Assembly: GCA_018242005.1 (NCBI GenBank)
Contig: JAFECU010000270.1
Span: forward strand, 1 to 36,122
Reading direction: 5' to 3'
DNA from: Pseudomonadota bacterium
GTDB lineage: Bacteria; Pseudomonadota; Gammaproteobacteria; Burkholderiales; Burkholderiaceae_C
DNA: 36,122 bases
Shown: positions 7,930 to 16,914 of the stretch, one piece after another
How positions within the stretch are numbered: the first letter of the stretch is position 1
Layout: each line of letters opens with the position of its first letter
The notes under the pieces: model-generated
The model's database searches: none
Told to the model about the DNA's origin: nothing
Seen by the model: only the letters and a program-made list of their open reading frames with translations
Position numbers and translations under genes: made by a program

Positions 7930-9537
7930 ATGCAGACCAACCCCAGCCCCCAGGCGCAACGCATAGGCGTTCCCAGGGAAATCTTCCCTGGCGAGAAGCG
8001 CGTGGCCAGCGTGCCCGACGTGGTGCAGAAACTCATCAAGCTCGGGTTCACGGTGGCCGTGGAATCGGGCGCCGGCGAGGCCGCCAACTGCAGCGACGAC
8101 GCCTATCGCGCCGCCGGCGCCGAGATCGTCAACGGGGCTGCGGCGCTGTGGGCGTCGTCGGACATCGTGCTCAAGGTGCGCCCGCCCAGCGAGGCTGAAG
8201 TGGCGCTGATGCGCGAAGGCGGCACGCTCATCGGCTTCGTCTGGCCCGCGCAGAACCCCGACCTGATGCAGCGGCTGGTTGCCCGCAACGCCACCGTGCT
8301 GGCCATCGACTGCCTGCCGCGCACGCTCTCGCGCGCGCAGAAGATGGACGCGCTGACCTCCACCGCGGGCGTCTCGGGCTATCGCGCCGTCATCGAGGCG
8401 GCCAACGCCTTTGGCCGCTACTTCAACGGCCAGATCACGGCCGCGGGCAAGGTGCCGCCGGCCAAGGTCTTCATCGCCGGCGCCGGCGTCGCGGGCCTGG
8501 CGGCCATCGGCACGGCGGCCAACCTGGGCGCCATCGTGCGCGCCAACGACACGCGCGCCGAGGTCGCCGACCAGGTCAAGTCCCTGGGCGGTGAATTCGT
8601 CAAGGTGGACTACGAGGAAGAAGGCTCGGGCGGCGGCGGTTACGCCAAGGTCATGAGCGAGGGATTCCAGGCGGCGCAGCGCAAGATGTACGCCGATCAG
8701 GCCAAGGATGTGGACATCATCATCACCACTGCCCTGATCCCCGGCAAGCCGGCTCCGAAGCTCATCACCGCCGAGATGGTGCAGAGCATGAAGCCCGGCA
8801 GCGTGATCGTGGACATGGCCGCCGAGCAGGGCGGCAACTGCGAGCTGACCGTGCCCGGCGAGGCCGTGGTGCGCCATGGCGTGACCATCATCGGCTACAC
8901 GGACCTGGCCTCGCGCCTGGCCAAGCAGTCCTCCACCCTGTACGCCACCAACCTGCAGCGGTTGATGGAGGAACTGTGCAAGGCCAAGGACGGGCAGGCC
9001 GTGGTCAACATGGAGGACGACGCCATCCGCGGCCTCACCGTCATCAAGGACGGCGCCATCACCTGGCCCGCGCCGCCACTCAAGGCCCCACCGGCACCGG
9101 CCCCCAAGGCGGCCGCCGCGCCCGTGGCCGAGAAGAAGAGCGGGCACGGACATGGCGCCGGTGCGCCCATGTCGGCCAAGGCGCTCACCATCGTCTTCGC
9201 CGTGGCCGCCGTGCTCTTCTGGCTCATAGGCGCCTATGCGCCCGCAGCCTTCCTCGGTCATTTCACGGTGTTCGTGCTGGCCTGCTTCATCGGCTACATG
9301 GTGGTGTGGAACGTCACGCCCGCGCTGCACACGCCGCTCATGAGCGTCACAAATGCCATCTCCAGCATCATCGCCATCGGCGCGCTGGTGCAGATCGCGC
9401 CACCGGAGGCCGGCGCCAACGGACGCCCGGACGGGCTCATCCTGTGGCTGGCCTTTGCCGCACTGGTGCTCACGGCCGTCAACATGTTCGGCGGCTTTGC
9501 CGTCACGCGCCGCATGCTGGCCATGTTCCGCAAATAA
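7930..9537 (+). CDS. pntA: NAD(P) transhydrogenase subunit alpha
   Basis: A 535-residue, full-length PntA of the E. coli type: the NAD(H)-binding domain I and the membrane part of the alpha subunit are one polypeptide instead of split PntAA and PntAB. The N-terminal lobe begins [23 protein letters not shown]. The Rossmann motif is [13 protein letters not shown], followed by [12 protein letters not shown] and [13 protein letters not shown]. An Ala/Pro linker with a His/Gly-rich stretch (about residues 380-410) leads to four membrane helices in the C-terminal 120 residues, including [21 protein letters not shown]. The enzyme couples proton flow to hydride transfer from NADH to NADP+ at the inner membrane. 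It starts at ATG 7930 behind GAGGAGAC (7918-7925), and pntB follows after 27 bases. Confidence 0.97.
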   Translation: MQTNPSPQAQRIGVPREIFPGEKRVASVPDVVQKLIKLGFTVAVESGAGEAANCSDDAYRAAGAEIVNGAAALWASSDIVLKVRPPSEAEVALMREGGTLIGFVWPAQNPDLMQRLVARNATVLAIDCLPRTLSRAQKMDALTSTAGVSGYRAVIEAANAFGRYFNGQITAAGKVPPAKVFIAGAGVAGLAAIGTAANLGAIVRANDTRAEVADQVKSLGGEFVKVDYEEEGSGGGGYAKVMSEGFQAAQRKMYADQAKDVDIIITTALIPGKPAPKLITAEMVQSMKPGSVIVDMAAEQGGNCELTVPGEAVVRHGVTIIGYTDLASRLAKQSSTLYATNLQRLMEELCKAKDGQAVVNMEDDAIRGLTVIKDGAITWPAPPLKAPPAPAPKAAAAPVAEKKSGHGHGAGAPMSAKALTIVFAVAAVLFWLIGAYAPAAFLGHFTVFVLACFIGYMVVWNVTPALHTPLMSVTNAISSIIAIGALVQIAPPEAGANGRPDGLILWLAFAALVLTAVNMFGGFAVTRRMLAMFRK

Positions 9538-9564
9538 GAACGACAAGCACAAGGAAACAAGAAC

Positions 9565-10977
<1,413 letters not shown>

Positions 10978-10997
10978 CGAGGCATAATCACAAAAAA

Positions 10998-11009
10998 GAA
11001 CGATCGTGC
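10998..11009. promoter_or_regulatory. Palindromic operator-like site upstream of fadD
   Basis: GAACGATCGTGC, 11 of 12 bases identical to the perfect palindrome GAACGATCGTTC found at 18460-18471 before the esterase gene. The flanks are alike too: A-rich on the left, and CT, then ATTTAT, then CGG on the right. It lies 49 bases before the fadD start, just after a CATAAT box (10983-10988), a position suited to a repressor. A TetR-family dimer is a reasonable guess; the regulator is not in this window. Confidence 0.55.
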
Positions 11010-11057
11010 TGATTTATTTCGGCACGGTTTTACCTCAACAGCTCAGGAGACCCGAAC

Positions 11058-12737
11058 ATGACCGACCGACCGTGGCTGGCCGCCTATCCGCAAGGCGTGC
11101 CCGCCGAGATCGACCCGGCCCAATACACCTCGCTGGTGCAGCTGATGGAGCAGGCCTTCCGCGACTATGCGGGCCGCACCGCCTACAGCTTCATGGGCAA
11201 GGACATCAGCTTTGGCGAAACCGATGCGCAAAGCCGCCAGTTTGCCGCCTATCTGCAAGGCCTGGGCCTGGCGCGCGGCGACCGAGTGGCGCTGATGATG
11301 CCCAATGTGCCGCAATACCCCATCGCCGTGGCGGCGGTGCTTCGCGCCGGCTTCGTGGTGGTGAACGTGAACCCGCTGTACACGCCGCGCGAGCTCGAAC
11401 ACCAGCTCAAGGACGCGGGCGCCAAGGCCATCGTCATCATCGAAAACTTCGCCACCACGCTGCAGGCCTGCATTGCCAACACGGCCGTCAAGCATGTGGT
11501 GCTGTGTGCCATGGGCGACCGGCTCGGACCGCTGAAGGGCGCGCTCGTCAATTTCGTGGTGCGCAGCGTCAAGAAGCTGGTGCCGCCGTACCAGCTGTCG
11601 GGCGCTGTGCGCTTCAACGATGCGCTGGCCAAGGGCGCTGCGGCCACGCTCAAGCAGCCCGACCTCGGGCCTGACGACATCGCCCTGCTGCAGTACACGG
11701 GCGGCACCACGGGCGTCTCCAAGGGCGCCGTGTTGCTGCACCGCAACGTGATCGCCAACGTGCTGCAGTCCGAGGCCTGGAACGCGCCGGTGATGAGCAA
11801 GGTGCCGGCCGGCGAGCAGCCCACCGCCGTGTGCGCGCTGCCTCTCTATCACATCTTCGCCTTCACGGTGAACATGATGCTGTCCATGCGCACGGGCGGC
11901 AAGACCATCCTGATCCCAAACCCGCGCGACCTGTCCGCCGTGCTCAAGGAACTGTCCAAGCACCGCTTTCACAGCTTCCCGGCCGTCAACACCCTGTTCA
12001 ACGGCCTGGCCAACCACCCGGATTTCAAGACCGTCGATTGGAGTCATCTGAAGGTCTCGGTGGGTGGCGGCATGGCCGTGCAGGCGGCCGTGGCCAAGCT
12101 GTGGCTGGACAAGACCGGCTGCCCCATCTGCGAGGGCTACGGCCTGTCGGAGACAAGCCCCTCGGCCAGCTGCAACCCGGTGACTGCGAAGGAATTCTCG
12201 GGAACCATTGGCGTGCCGATTCCTAGCACCTCCATGCGCGTCCTCGACGACGACGGGCACGACATCTCGGCCAGCGGCCAGCCCGGCGAGATCGCCATCA
12301 AGGGCCCGCAGCTCATGGCCGGCTACTGGCAGCGTCCCGACGAAACCGCCAAGGTCATGACCGAGGACGGCTACTTCAAGACCGGTGACATCGGCGTGAT
12401 GGACGAGCGCGGCTACTTCAAGATCGTTGACCGCAAGAAGGACATGGTGCTGGTCAGCGGCTTCAACGTCTACCCCAACGAGGTCGAGGACGTGGTGGCC
12501 CTGATACCCGGCGTGCTCGAATGCGCCGTGGTCGGCGTGCCCGACGAGAAGACGGGCGAGGCCGTCAAACTCGTCATCGTCAAGAAAGACCCGACCTTGA
12601 CCGAGGCCCAGGTGCGCGACTACTGCCGCACCAACCTCACGGGCTACAAGCAGCCCAAGGTGATCGAGTTCCGCACCGAGCTGCCCAAGACCCCCGTGGG
12701 CAAGATTCTGCGCCGCGAGCTGCGCGACAAGAAGTGA
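11058..12737 (+). CDS. fadD: Long-chain fatty acid-CoA ligase
   Basis: A 559-residue acyl-CoA synthetase of the adenylate-forming family, close in length to E. coli FadD (561). It activates free fatty acids to acyl-CoA at the inner face of the cytoplasmic membrane. The AMP-binding P-loop is LQYTGGTTGVSKGAVLLHRN; GYGLSETSP is the A5-type motif; DGYFKTGDIGVMDERGYFKIVDRKKDMVLVSGFNVYPNEVE covers the hinge and the FACS signature; PKTPVGKILRRELRDK holds the catalytic C-terminal lysine. Start ATG 11058 has CAGGAGA at 11044-11050. The upstream palindrome shared with the esterase gene suggests lipid-responsive control. A dispersed hairpin repeat begins five bases after the stop codon. Confidence 0.95.
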   Translation: MTDRPWLAAYPQGVPAEIDPAQYTSLVQLMEQAFRDYAGRTAYSFMGKDISFGETDAQSRQFAAYLQGLGLARGDRVALMMPNVPQYPIAVAAVLRAGFVVVNVNPLYTPRELEHQLKDAGAKAIVIIENFATTLQACIANTAVKHVVLCAMGDRLGPLKGALVNFVVRSVKKLVPPYQLSGAVRFNDALAKGAAATLKQPDLGPDDIALLQYTGGTTGVSKGAVLLHRNVIANVLQSEAWNAPVMSKVPAGEQPTAVCALPLYHIFAFTVNMMLSMRTGGKTILIPNPRDLSAVLKELSKHRFHSFPAVNTLFNGLANHPDFKTVDWSHLKVSVGGGMAVQAAVAKLWLDKTGCPICEGYGLSETSPSASCNPVTAKEFSGTIGVPIPSTSMRVLDDDGHDISASGQPGEIAIKGPQLMAGYWQRPDETAKVMTEDGYFKTGDIGVMDERGYFKIVDRKKDMVLVSGFNVYPNEVEDVVALIPGVLECAVVGVPDEKTGEAVKLVIVKKDPTLTEAQVRDYCRTNLTGYKQPKVIEFRTELPKTPVGKILRRELRDKK

Positions 12738-12741
12738 ACAA

Positions 12742-12860
12742 CCCCCTGAGCTGCTTCGCAGCTTCCCCCTTCTCTCGGCTATCGCCGGGAAGGGGGACGA
12801 CGCCAGCGCGGCGGGGCGGCCCTTGCGCGGCGTCTGCTGAGATGGGGCGCGCCAGTTTTA
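12742..12860. repeat. Dispersed hairpin repeat, family 2, copy 2
   Basis: Same architecture as 2711-2820: CCCCCTGAG, hairpin AGCTGC-TTC-GCAGCT, TCCCCCTTCTCTC, inner stem CGGC/GCCG, GGGAAGGGGGACGA, GC-rich tail ending GCGCGCCAGTTT. Both the small hairpin and the inner stem differ from copy 1 on both sides of the stem while keeping pairing and the TTC loop. It separates fadD from the nucleosidase gene. Confidence 0.8.
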
Positions 12861-12882
12861 TGCCGGTCGCCTCTAATCGCCC

Positions 12883-13644
12883 GTGACCACCGCCATCCTC
12901 AGCGCCCTGCCGGAAGAGCAGGGCAGCCTCATGCACGCGCTGCACCACCCCGAACGTATCGAGCGCGCGGGCCGCAGGTTCTGGCGCGGCGAGCTGTACG
13001 GCCAGCCCGTGGTGCTGGCTCTGTCGGGCATAGGCAAGGTGGCGGCGGCCACTACGGCGACCTTGCTGGCCGAACGTTTTGCCGTCACGCGCATGGTGTT
13101 CACCGGCGTGGCAGGCGGCCTGGGCGATAGCGTGCAGGTGGGCGACGTGGTGGTGGCACAGGACTATCTGCAGCACGACATGGACGCCTCGCCCCTCTTC
13201 GCCCGCTGGGAACTTCCCGGCTATGGCCTGGCGCGCATGCCCTGCGATACGGCCTTGACCACTGCATTATTTGCAGCTGCAAGCGCTTATCTGGCAATGG
13301 GTGGTGCCGGTTTTGAGCCAAAGAATGCGGCCGTCACCCGCGGCCATGCGGCGCGCGCGCACCGGGGCTTGATCGTCAGCGGCGACCGCTTCGTCTGCAC
13401 CTCGGCCGAATCTGCCGCGCTGCGCCAGGCGCTCGCCGCGGCCGGCCACGCGGTGCTGGCCGTGGAGATGGAGGGCGCGTCCGTGGCGCAGGTCTGCCAC
13501 GACTACGGCCTGCCGTTTGCCGCCGTGCGCACGATCTCGGACCGCGCCGACGACAGCGCGCATGTGGACTTTCCCCATTTCGTCACCCATGTCGCCAGCC
13601 GCTATTCCGACGGGATCGTGCATGAGCTGCTCAGGTTGCTATAA
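12883..13644 (+). CDS. mtnN: 5'-methylthioadenosine/S-adenosylhomocysteine nucleosidase
   Basis: A 253-residue MTA/SAH nucleosidase, which removes adenine from methylthioadenosine and S-adenosylhomocysteine in the cytoplasm. Family motifs are AILSALPEEQGSL (catalytic Glu region), LSGIGKVAAATTATLL, FTGVAGGLGDSVQVGDVVVA, the purine-site loop LIVSGDRFV, AVEMEGASVAQVC, and AVRTISDRAD with the catalytic Asp. The start is GTG 12883; there is no convincing ribosome-binding site. It is about 20 residues longer than the E. coli enzyme, and the excess lies between LTTALFAAASAY and GLIVSG. That segment coincides with repeat copy B (13261-13319). The stop codon TAA is contributed by another copy of the same element (copy A, from 13638). 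Confidence 0.93.
   Translation: MTTAILSALPEEQGSLMHALHHPERIERAGRRFWRGELYGQPVVLALSGIGKVAAATTATLLAERFAVTRMVFTGVAGGLGDSVQVGDVVVAQDYLQHDMDASPLFARWELPGYGLARMPCDTALTTALFAAASAYLAMGGAGFEPKNAAVTRGHAARAHRGLIVSGDRFVCTSAESAALRQALAAAGHAVLAVEMEGASVAQVCHDYGLPFAAVRTISDRADDSAHVDFPHFVTHVASRYSDGIVHELLRLL
13261..13319 (+). repeat. 26-bp-module element, copy B, inside mtnN
   Basis: Module 13261-13286 (ends CAG, CTGCAAGCGC) plus tail ending at about 13319 (GGTTTTGAGCC). It aligns to copy C without gaps over the core and the whole tail. It is read in the host frame as TALFAAASAYLAMGGAGFEP, the stretch by which this enzyme exceeds its relatives. Confidence 0.6.
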
Positions 13645-13693
13645 AAACAATAGGTGCTTGCGCTTATCCATAAAGCATCAGAGCCAAAACCGG
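13638..13693 (+). repeat. 26-bp-module element, copy A, at the 3' end of mtnN
   Basis: Module 13638-13663 (GCTAT, eight bases, TAG, GTGCTTGCGC) and tail to about 13693 (ending AGAGCCAAAAC). It aligns without gaps to copy C, with about 30 of 48 bases identical. Its sixth to eighth bases form part of the TAA stop (13642-13644) of mtnN. Confidence 0.65.
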
Positions 13694-13705
13694 CTGGAAA
13701 TCGGA

Positions 13706-13728
13706 GCGGCGCCGTGAGCTGGCGCCGC
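13706..13728. terminator. GC hairpin between convergent mtnN and corA
   Basis: GCGGCGCC (13706-13713) pairs perfectly with GGCGCCGC (13721-13728) around a seven-base loop. It lies between two convergent genes, but neither strand shows a T-run, so a factor-independent terminator is only possible, not clear. Confidence 0.35.
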
Positions 13729-13748
13729 ACAGCGCCTCAAGGGGCGCG

Positions 13749-14735
13749 CTACTTCAACCAGCCGCGCTTGCGGAAATACAGCATCGGCACCACGGCGCTG
13801 GCGATCATAAGCACGATGGCGTAGATGTAGCCATGCTCCCACTCCAGCTCGGGCATGGCCTTGAAGTTCATGCCGTAGACGCTGGCGATCAGCGTGGGCG
13901 GCAGCAGCGCCACGCTGGCCACCGAGAAGATCTTGATGATCTTGTTCTGGTTGATGTTCAGGAAGCCGACCGTGGCGTCCATCAGGAAGTTGATCTTGTC
14001 GAACAGAAACTGCGTGTGGCTGTCCAGCGACTCGATGTCGCGCAGGATCTGGCGCGCGTCCTCGAACTGCCCCGAGTTCAGCATCCTGCTGCGCATCATG
14101 AAGCTGACGGCTCGGCGTGTGTCCAGCATGTTGCGCCGAATGCGGCCATTCAGGTCCTCCTGCCAGGCGATGCCCGCCAGCACGCGCTGGGCGTGGTCAT
14201 CGGTCATGTGGCCTTCGAGTACCTGGGTACTGACCTTCTTCAGGTCGTCGTAGATGCCTTCGAGCGTGTCGGCCGAATACTCCACGTCGGTGTCGAACAG
14301 TGACAGCAGCACCTCCTTGGCATCCTCGATGAGTCCCGGCGCGCGCCGCGCGCGCATTCGCAGCAGGCGGAACACGGGAATGTCCTCGTCGTGAATGGAA
14401 AACAGCACGCCGCAGCTCTTGAGCTCGGTGTTGTGCTGGTTCAGGATGAAGGCCACGCGCACCGAGCGCGGCTCCTCCTCGTCGTCCACCAGGAAGTCGC
14501 TGCGGATATGCAGCTCGCCGTTGTCTTCCTCGTAGAAGCGCGCCGACTCCTCGATGTCGTCGTCCATCACGTCTTCGGGGATGGACAGGCCGTAATGCTG
14601 CTTGACCCAGCGTTTCTCCAGCACCGTGGGCGACTCCAAGTCTACCCATATCGGCTGAAAGCGCGGCAAATCTTCCAGGGACTCGACTTCTTCCTGGACC
14701 AGCCGCCCATTGGCGAGCGAAAAGATGTTGAGCAT
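13749..14735 (-). CDS. corA: Magnesium/cobalt transporter CorA
   Basis: A 328-residue CorA-family channel for Mg2+ (also Co2+ and Ni2+) in the inner membrane. The long cytoplasmic N-terminal domain begins MLNIFSLANGRLVQEE. The pore signature YGMNF is in ASVYGMNFKAMPELEWEHG between two C-terminal membrane helices, the first ending at VALLPPTLIASV and the second being YAIVLMIASAVVPMLYF. The basic tail RKRGWLK is typical. ATG 14735 has GGGAA eight bases upstream. It lies 170 bases downstream of the UDG-like gene on the same strand. Its leader contains two mutually exclusive hairpins (14783-14838), so control by RNA structure, perhaps by Mg2+, is likely but unproven. Confidence 0.95.
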   Translation of the reverse strand: MLNIFSLANGRLVQEEVESLEDLPRFQPIWVDLESPTVLEKRWVKQHYGLSIPEDVMDDDIEESARFYEEDNGELHIRSDFLVDDEEEPRSVRVAFILNQHNTELKSCGVLFSIHDEDIPVFRLLRMRARRAPGLIEDAKEVLLSLFDTDVEYSADTLEGIYDDLKKVSTQVLEGHMTDDHAQRVLAGIAWQEDLNGRIRRNMLDTRRAVSFMMRSRMLNSGQFEDARQILRDIESLDSHTQFLFDKINFLMDATVGFLNINQNKIIKIFSVASVALLPPTLIASVYGMNFKAMPELEWEHGYIYAIVLMIASAVVPMLYFRKRGWLK

Positions 14736-14782
14736 GGCTCAAATTCCCGGTGGTTTTTCTACTGTCGGCGAGGGTGTGGGGT

Positions 14783-14838
14783 GCTTTCAGTCCCTCGGCA
14801 GTCCGGGAGGCTGAAAGCTACCGACTGGGGTAGCTTTC
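14783..14838 (-). promoter_or_regulatory. Candidate cis-regulatory RNA switch in the corA leader
   Basis: Read on the minus strand, segment A GAAAGCTACC (14838-14829) pairs perfectly over ten bases with segment B GGTAGCTTTC (14822-14813), loop CCAGTC. Segment B extended, GCTTTCAG (14818-14811), pairs perfectly over eight bases with segment C CTGAAAGC (14790-14783), the stem continuing inward with GAGG/CCTC-type pairs. B cannot pair with both, so the two hairpins exclude each other, as in attenuators and riboswitches. It lies about 50 bases upstream of the corA start codon. I do not recognise it as a known Mg2+ or Mn2+ riboswitch class. Confidence 0.5.
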
Positions 14839-14871
14839 CATGGATTGACGTCCGGTGTGTGTAAACCGGCA

Positions 14872-14880
14872 ATTATCGCA
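14872..14880 (-). promoter_or_regulatory. Candidate extended -10 promoter for corA
   Basis: On the minus strand TGCGATAAT is an extended -10 (TGn plus a hexamer matching five of six positions). No good -35 is visible, as is usual for extended -10 promoters. A start near 14865 gives a leader of about 130 bases containing the hairpin pair. Confidence 0.4.
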
Positions 14881-14904
14881 TTTGACCGCCACCGCAGCGA
14901 AGCT

Positions 14905-15654
14905 TCAGCCCGGCGCCGCCTGGCGCACCAGGGCCAGCGCATGGCACAGGTCGGCCCAGGCGGCGGCCTTGGCCCCGGGGGCCCGCAACAGGTAGGCCGG
15001 GTCGTAGCTGACCACGGCCGGTGTGCCGTCGGCCAGCCGCTGCGCGCCGGCGCGAAGGAGACCCAGCGGCTCGCGGCTGTCGAGCAGGGCGCGTGCCGGC
15101 GCCAGGCCCAGCAGCAGCACCATGGCCGGGCGCAGCGCCGCCAGCGCCTGCTGCAGGCCGGTGGCCGGCTCCAGGCCCGCGGCCGGCGGCCCGGCTGTGG
15201 GGCGCGACAGCGTGGCCACGAAGGCGCGTGGATGGTGGTGCAGGCGCATGGCACGCAGCATGTTGTCCAGCAGCCGCCCTGAATCGCCCGCCAGGGGCTG
15301 TTCCGGCGTGAGGCTTTCCAGCACGATGAGCCAGGCCCCGCCCAGTTCGGGCGGCGTGGCTGCCGGGTCGGCCTGCGGGTACAGAGCCTGAGGGGGGTGC
15401 AGCAGCAGGGCTCCGGTCGCGGCGCCGGGCGCCTTCGGGGCCGTCTGCACCACGGGCGCCACCGGCACCGCCGGTGCCGGGGGCCGCGCGGGCGGGGCCG
15501 TGGGTGCCGGCGCCTGCGTGCGCATGGGGGGGGGCTGCGGGGCGGCGGCTGCGGGGGCCGGCGCAGGGGCGGGGCGCGCCGGCGGCGCGGTCCAGACGGT
15601 GACGCCCATCTCCTGCAGCATGGCGCGTTGGCGCGCATCCAGTTCAAGGCTCAT
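14905..15654 (-). CDS. UDG-fold protein without catalytic residues; candidate DNA polymerase III psi subunit (HolD)
   Basis: A 249-residue protein in three parts. Residues 1-22 are a helix-like peptide containing RAMLQEMGVTVW (Trp21). Residues 23-85 are a proline/alanine-rich linker. Residues 100-249 resemble a family 4/5 uracil-DNA glycosylase fold: LAGDSGRLLDNMLRAM, AMVLLLGLAPARALL and SYDPAYLLRAPGAKAAAWADL. The catalytic HPS/HPA motif reads DPA, and only one cysteine is present, so the Fe-S cluster of family 4 enzymes cannot form; glycosylase activity is unlikely. In E. coli the gene before rimI is holD, and psi starts with a peptide of the form RDWQLQQLGITQW, whose tryptophan contacts the clamp loader. 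The N-terminal match plus the rimI neighbour make a betaproteobacterial psi plausible. The ATG overlaps the rimI stop by four bases. A homology tool would probably label it UDG-like or hypothetical. Confidence 0.8.
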   Translation of the reverse strand: MSLELDARQRAMLQEMGVTVWTAPPARPAPAPAPAAAAPQPPPMRTQAPAPTAPPARPPAPAVPVAPVVQTAPKAPGAATGALLLHPPQALYPQADPAATPPELGGAWLIVLESLTPEQPLAGDSGRLLDNMLRAMRLHHHPRAFVATLSRPTAGPPAAGLEPATGLQQALAALRPAMVLLLGLAPARALLDSREPLGLLRAGAQRLADGTPAVVSYDPAYLLRAPGAKAAAWADLCHALALVRQAAPG

Positions 15655-16127
15655 AGCGGCAGACTCATGACCACGGCGTCCTCGCGCTGGTCGCCCACGC
15701 CCGGGTAGTAGCGCTTGCGCAGGCCCACGCGGCGATAGCCATGGGTTTCATAGACACGCTGGGCGCGCGCGTTGCTCGCGCGCACCTCCAGCCACAGCCA
15801 TTGCGCGCCGCGGCCGCGCGCCCACAGGGCCAGGGCGTCGAGCATCACATGGGCCCAACCCTGGCGCTGGAAGGCAGGCGCCACGGTGATGTTGAGAAGA
15901 TGCGCCTCTTCCACACCGGGCATGGCGACGAAGTAGCCGAGGATCTGCGTCCCCGCCATGAGCAGCTGGGCCTGGTAGCCGGCGGCCAGCGCATCGATGA
16001 AATTGCCACGCGTCCAGGGGTGGCTGTAGGCGGCACGCTCGATCGCCATGAGCGCATCCAGGTGCGCCGGGGTCAACGCCTCGAAGCGGGCCTCGTTGGC
16101 GGCCGGTGGCAGCGCCATGGCGCTCAT
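15651..16127 (-). CDS. rimI: Ribosomal protein bS18 N-alpha-acetyltransferase RimI
   Basis: A 158-residue GNAT acetyltransferase, the usual RimI length. The acetyl-CoA loop is VAPAFQRQGWAHVMLDALALWA (Q/R-x-x-G-x-A type); LEVRASNARAQRVYETHGYRRVGLRKRYY is the characteristic C-terminal half, with the catalytic Tyr in KRYYP. It is expected to acetylate the N-terminal alanine of ribosomal protein S18 in the cytoplasm. ATG 16127 overlaps the tsaB stop in the form ATGA, and its own stop overlaps the next gene the same way, so tsaB-rimI-(UDG-like) is a tightly coupled operon. Longer upstream starts exist but would run into tsaB. Confidence 0.93.
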   Translation of the reverse strand: MSAMALPPAANEARFEALTPAHLDALMAIERAAYSHPWTRGNFIDALAAGYQAQLLMAGTQILGYFVAMPGVEEAHLLNITVAPAFQRQGWAHVMLDALALWARGRGAQWLWLEVRASNARAQRVYETHGYRRVGLRKRYYPGVGDQREDAVVMSLPL

Positions 16128-16852
16128 GGCCGTGCGTCCTGCGCAGCCAGGCGCGCGGCCTCGCGCTCGGCCGTGGTTTGCGCCACCTTGTCGCGTATGT
16201 AACGCGGCAGGGCGGCGGCGGCCGGAACGGCGGCGCCGGCGGCCAGCAGCGCGGGTGCCAGGCGCAGCAGGGCCGCGGCCGTGGGTAGCGCGGGCACATG
16301 GTGCGCACCGGGCGCCAGGCGCTCGCCATAGGCGGCGCGTGCGTTTCCGGCTACGGTCCAGCCCGCGGGCACGGTCACGGCCTCGGGTGCGCACAGGCCG
16401 AGGTCCTGCGGCGCAAGCCAGGAACCGCCCGCGGGCGCCATCGCGTCGGGCAACCATTCAAAGGGCGCCGCATAGACCTCGCCCATGCGCGCGTCGAGCG
16501 TGGCGACCACGCGCGTGCAGCCATGCGTGGCGCGGGCCTCCTCGGCCACGGCCAGCAGCGTGTCCACGGGCAGCACGGGCACACCCTGGCCGCCGCGCGC
16601 GCCAAAGGCCAGGCCCTGGGCCACGGAGCAGGCCGTGCGCAGTCCCGTGAACGAGCCCGGCCCGCGGCCGAAGACCACGGCATCGAGCTGCTCAAACCTG
16701 AGTCCGGCCTCGGCCAGCAGCGTGCGGATGGCCGGTATCAAGCCGGTCGAAGCCTGGGCGCCGCCGGGCCCGCAGTGCTCGCACACGAGCGCACCATGCT
16801 GCACGGCGATGGACAAGGTGTCGGTGCTGGTGTCGAAGGCGAGCAGGTTCAT
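16124..16852 (-). CDS. tsaB: tRNA t6A biosynthesis protein TsaB
   Basis: A 242-residue TsaB (YeaZ), the scaffold partner of TsaD in making N6-threonylcarbamoyladenosine at tRNA position 37. The family start MNLLAFDTSTDTLSIAVQHG and the hallmark VVFGRGPGSFTGLRTACSVAQGLAFG are intact. ATG 16852 is chosen by homology; the longer frame to 16894 overlaps the divergent dacB promoter region. The second half is alanine-rich and less conserved. It heads the tsaB-rimI-(UDG-like) operon. Another enzyme of the same pathway, tsaC, is in this window at 21458-22456. Confidence 0.94.
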   Translation of the reverse strand: MNLLAFDTSTDTLSIAVQHGALVCEHCGPGGAQASTGLIPAIRTLLAEAGLRFEQLDAVVFGRGPGSFTGLRTACSVAQGLAFGARGGQGVPVLPVDTLLAVAEEARATHGCTRVVATLDARMGEVYAAPFEWLPDAMAPAGGSWLAPQDLGLCAPEAVTVPAGWTVAGNARAAYGERLAPGAHHVPALPTAAALLRLAPALLAAGAAVPAAAALPRYIRDKVAQTTAEREAARLAAQDARP

Positions 16853-16900
16853 GGCGGGCCCGATTATCTGCTGCGCGCCGGGCCATGACGGCATGCGGGA

Positions 16901-16906
16901 TAGACT
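16901..16906 (+). promoter_or_regulatory. Candidate -10 box close to the dacB start
   Basis: TAGACT, eight bases before ATG 16915. A start about seven bases downstream would fall next to the ATG, giving a leaderless or nearly leaderless mRNA. No clear -35 is seen. Confidence 0.3.
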
Positions 16907-16914
16907 TTGGCGCC

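Noticed and set aside
14905-15654. Active family 4 uracil-DNA glycosylase
   Set aside because: The Fe-S cysteines are absent and the HPS/HPA catalytic motif is DPA, so only the fold resemblance is kept.
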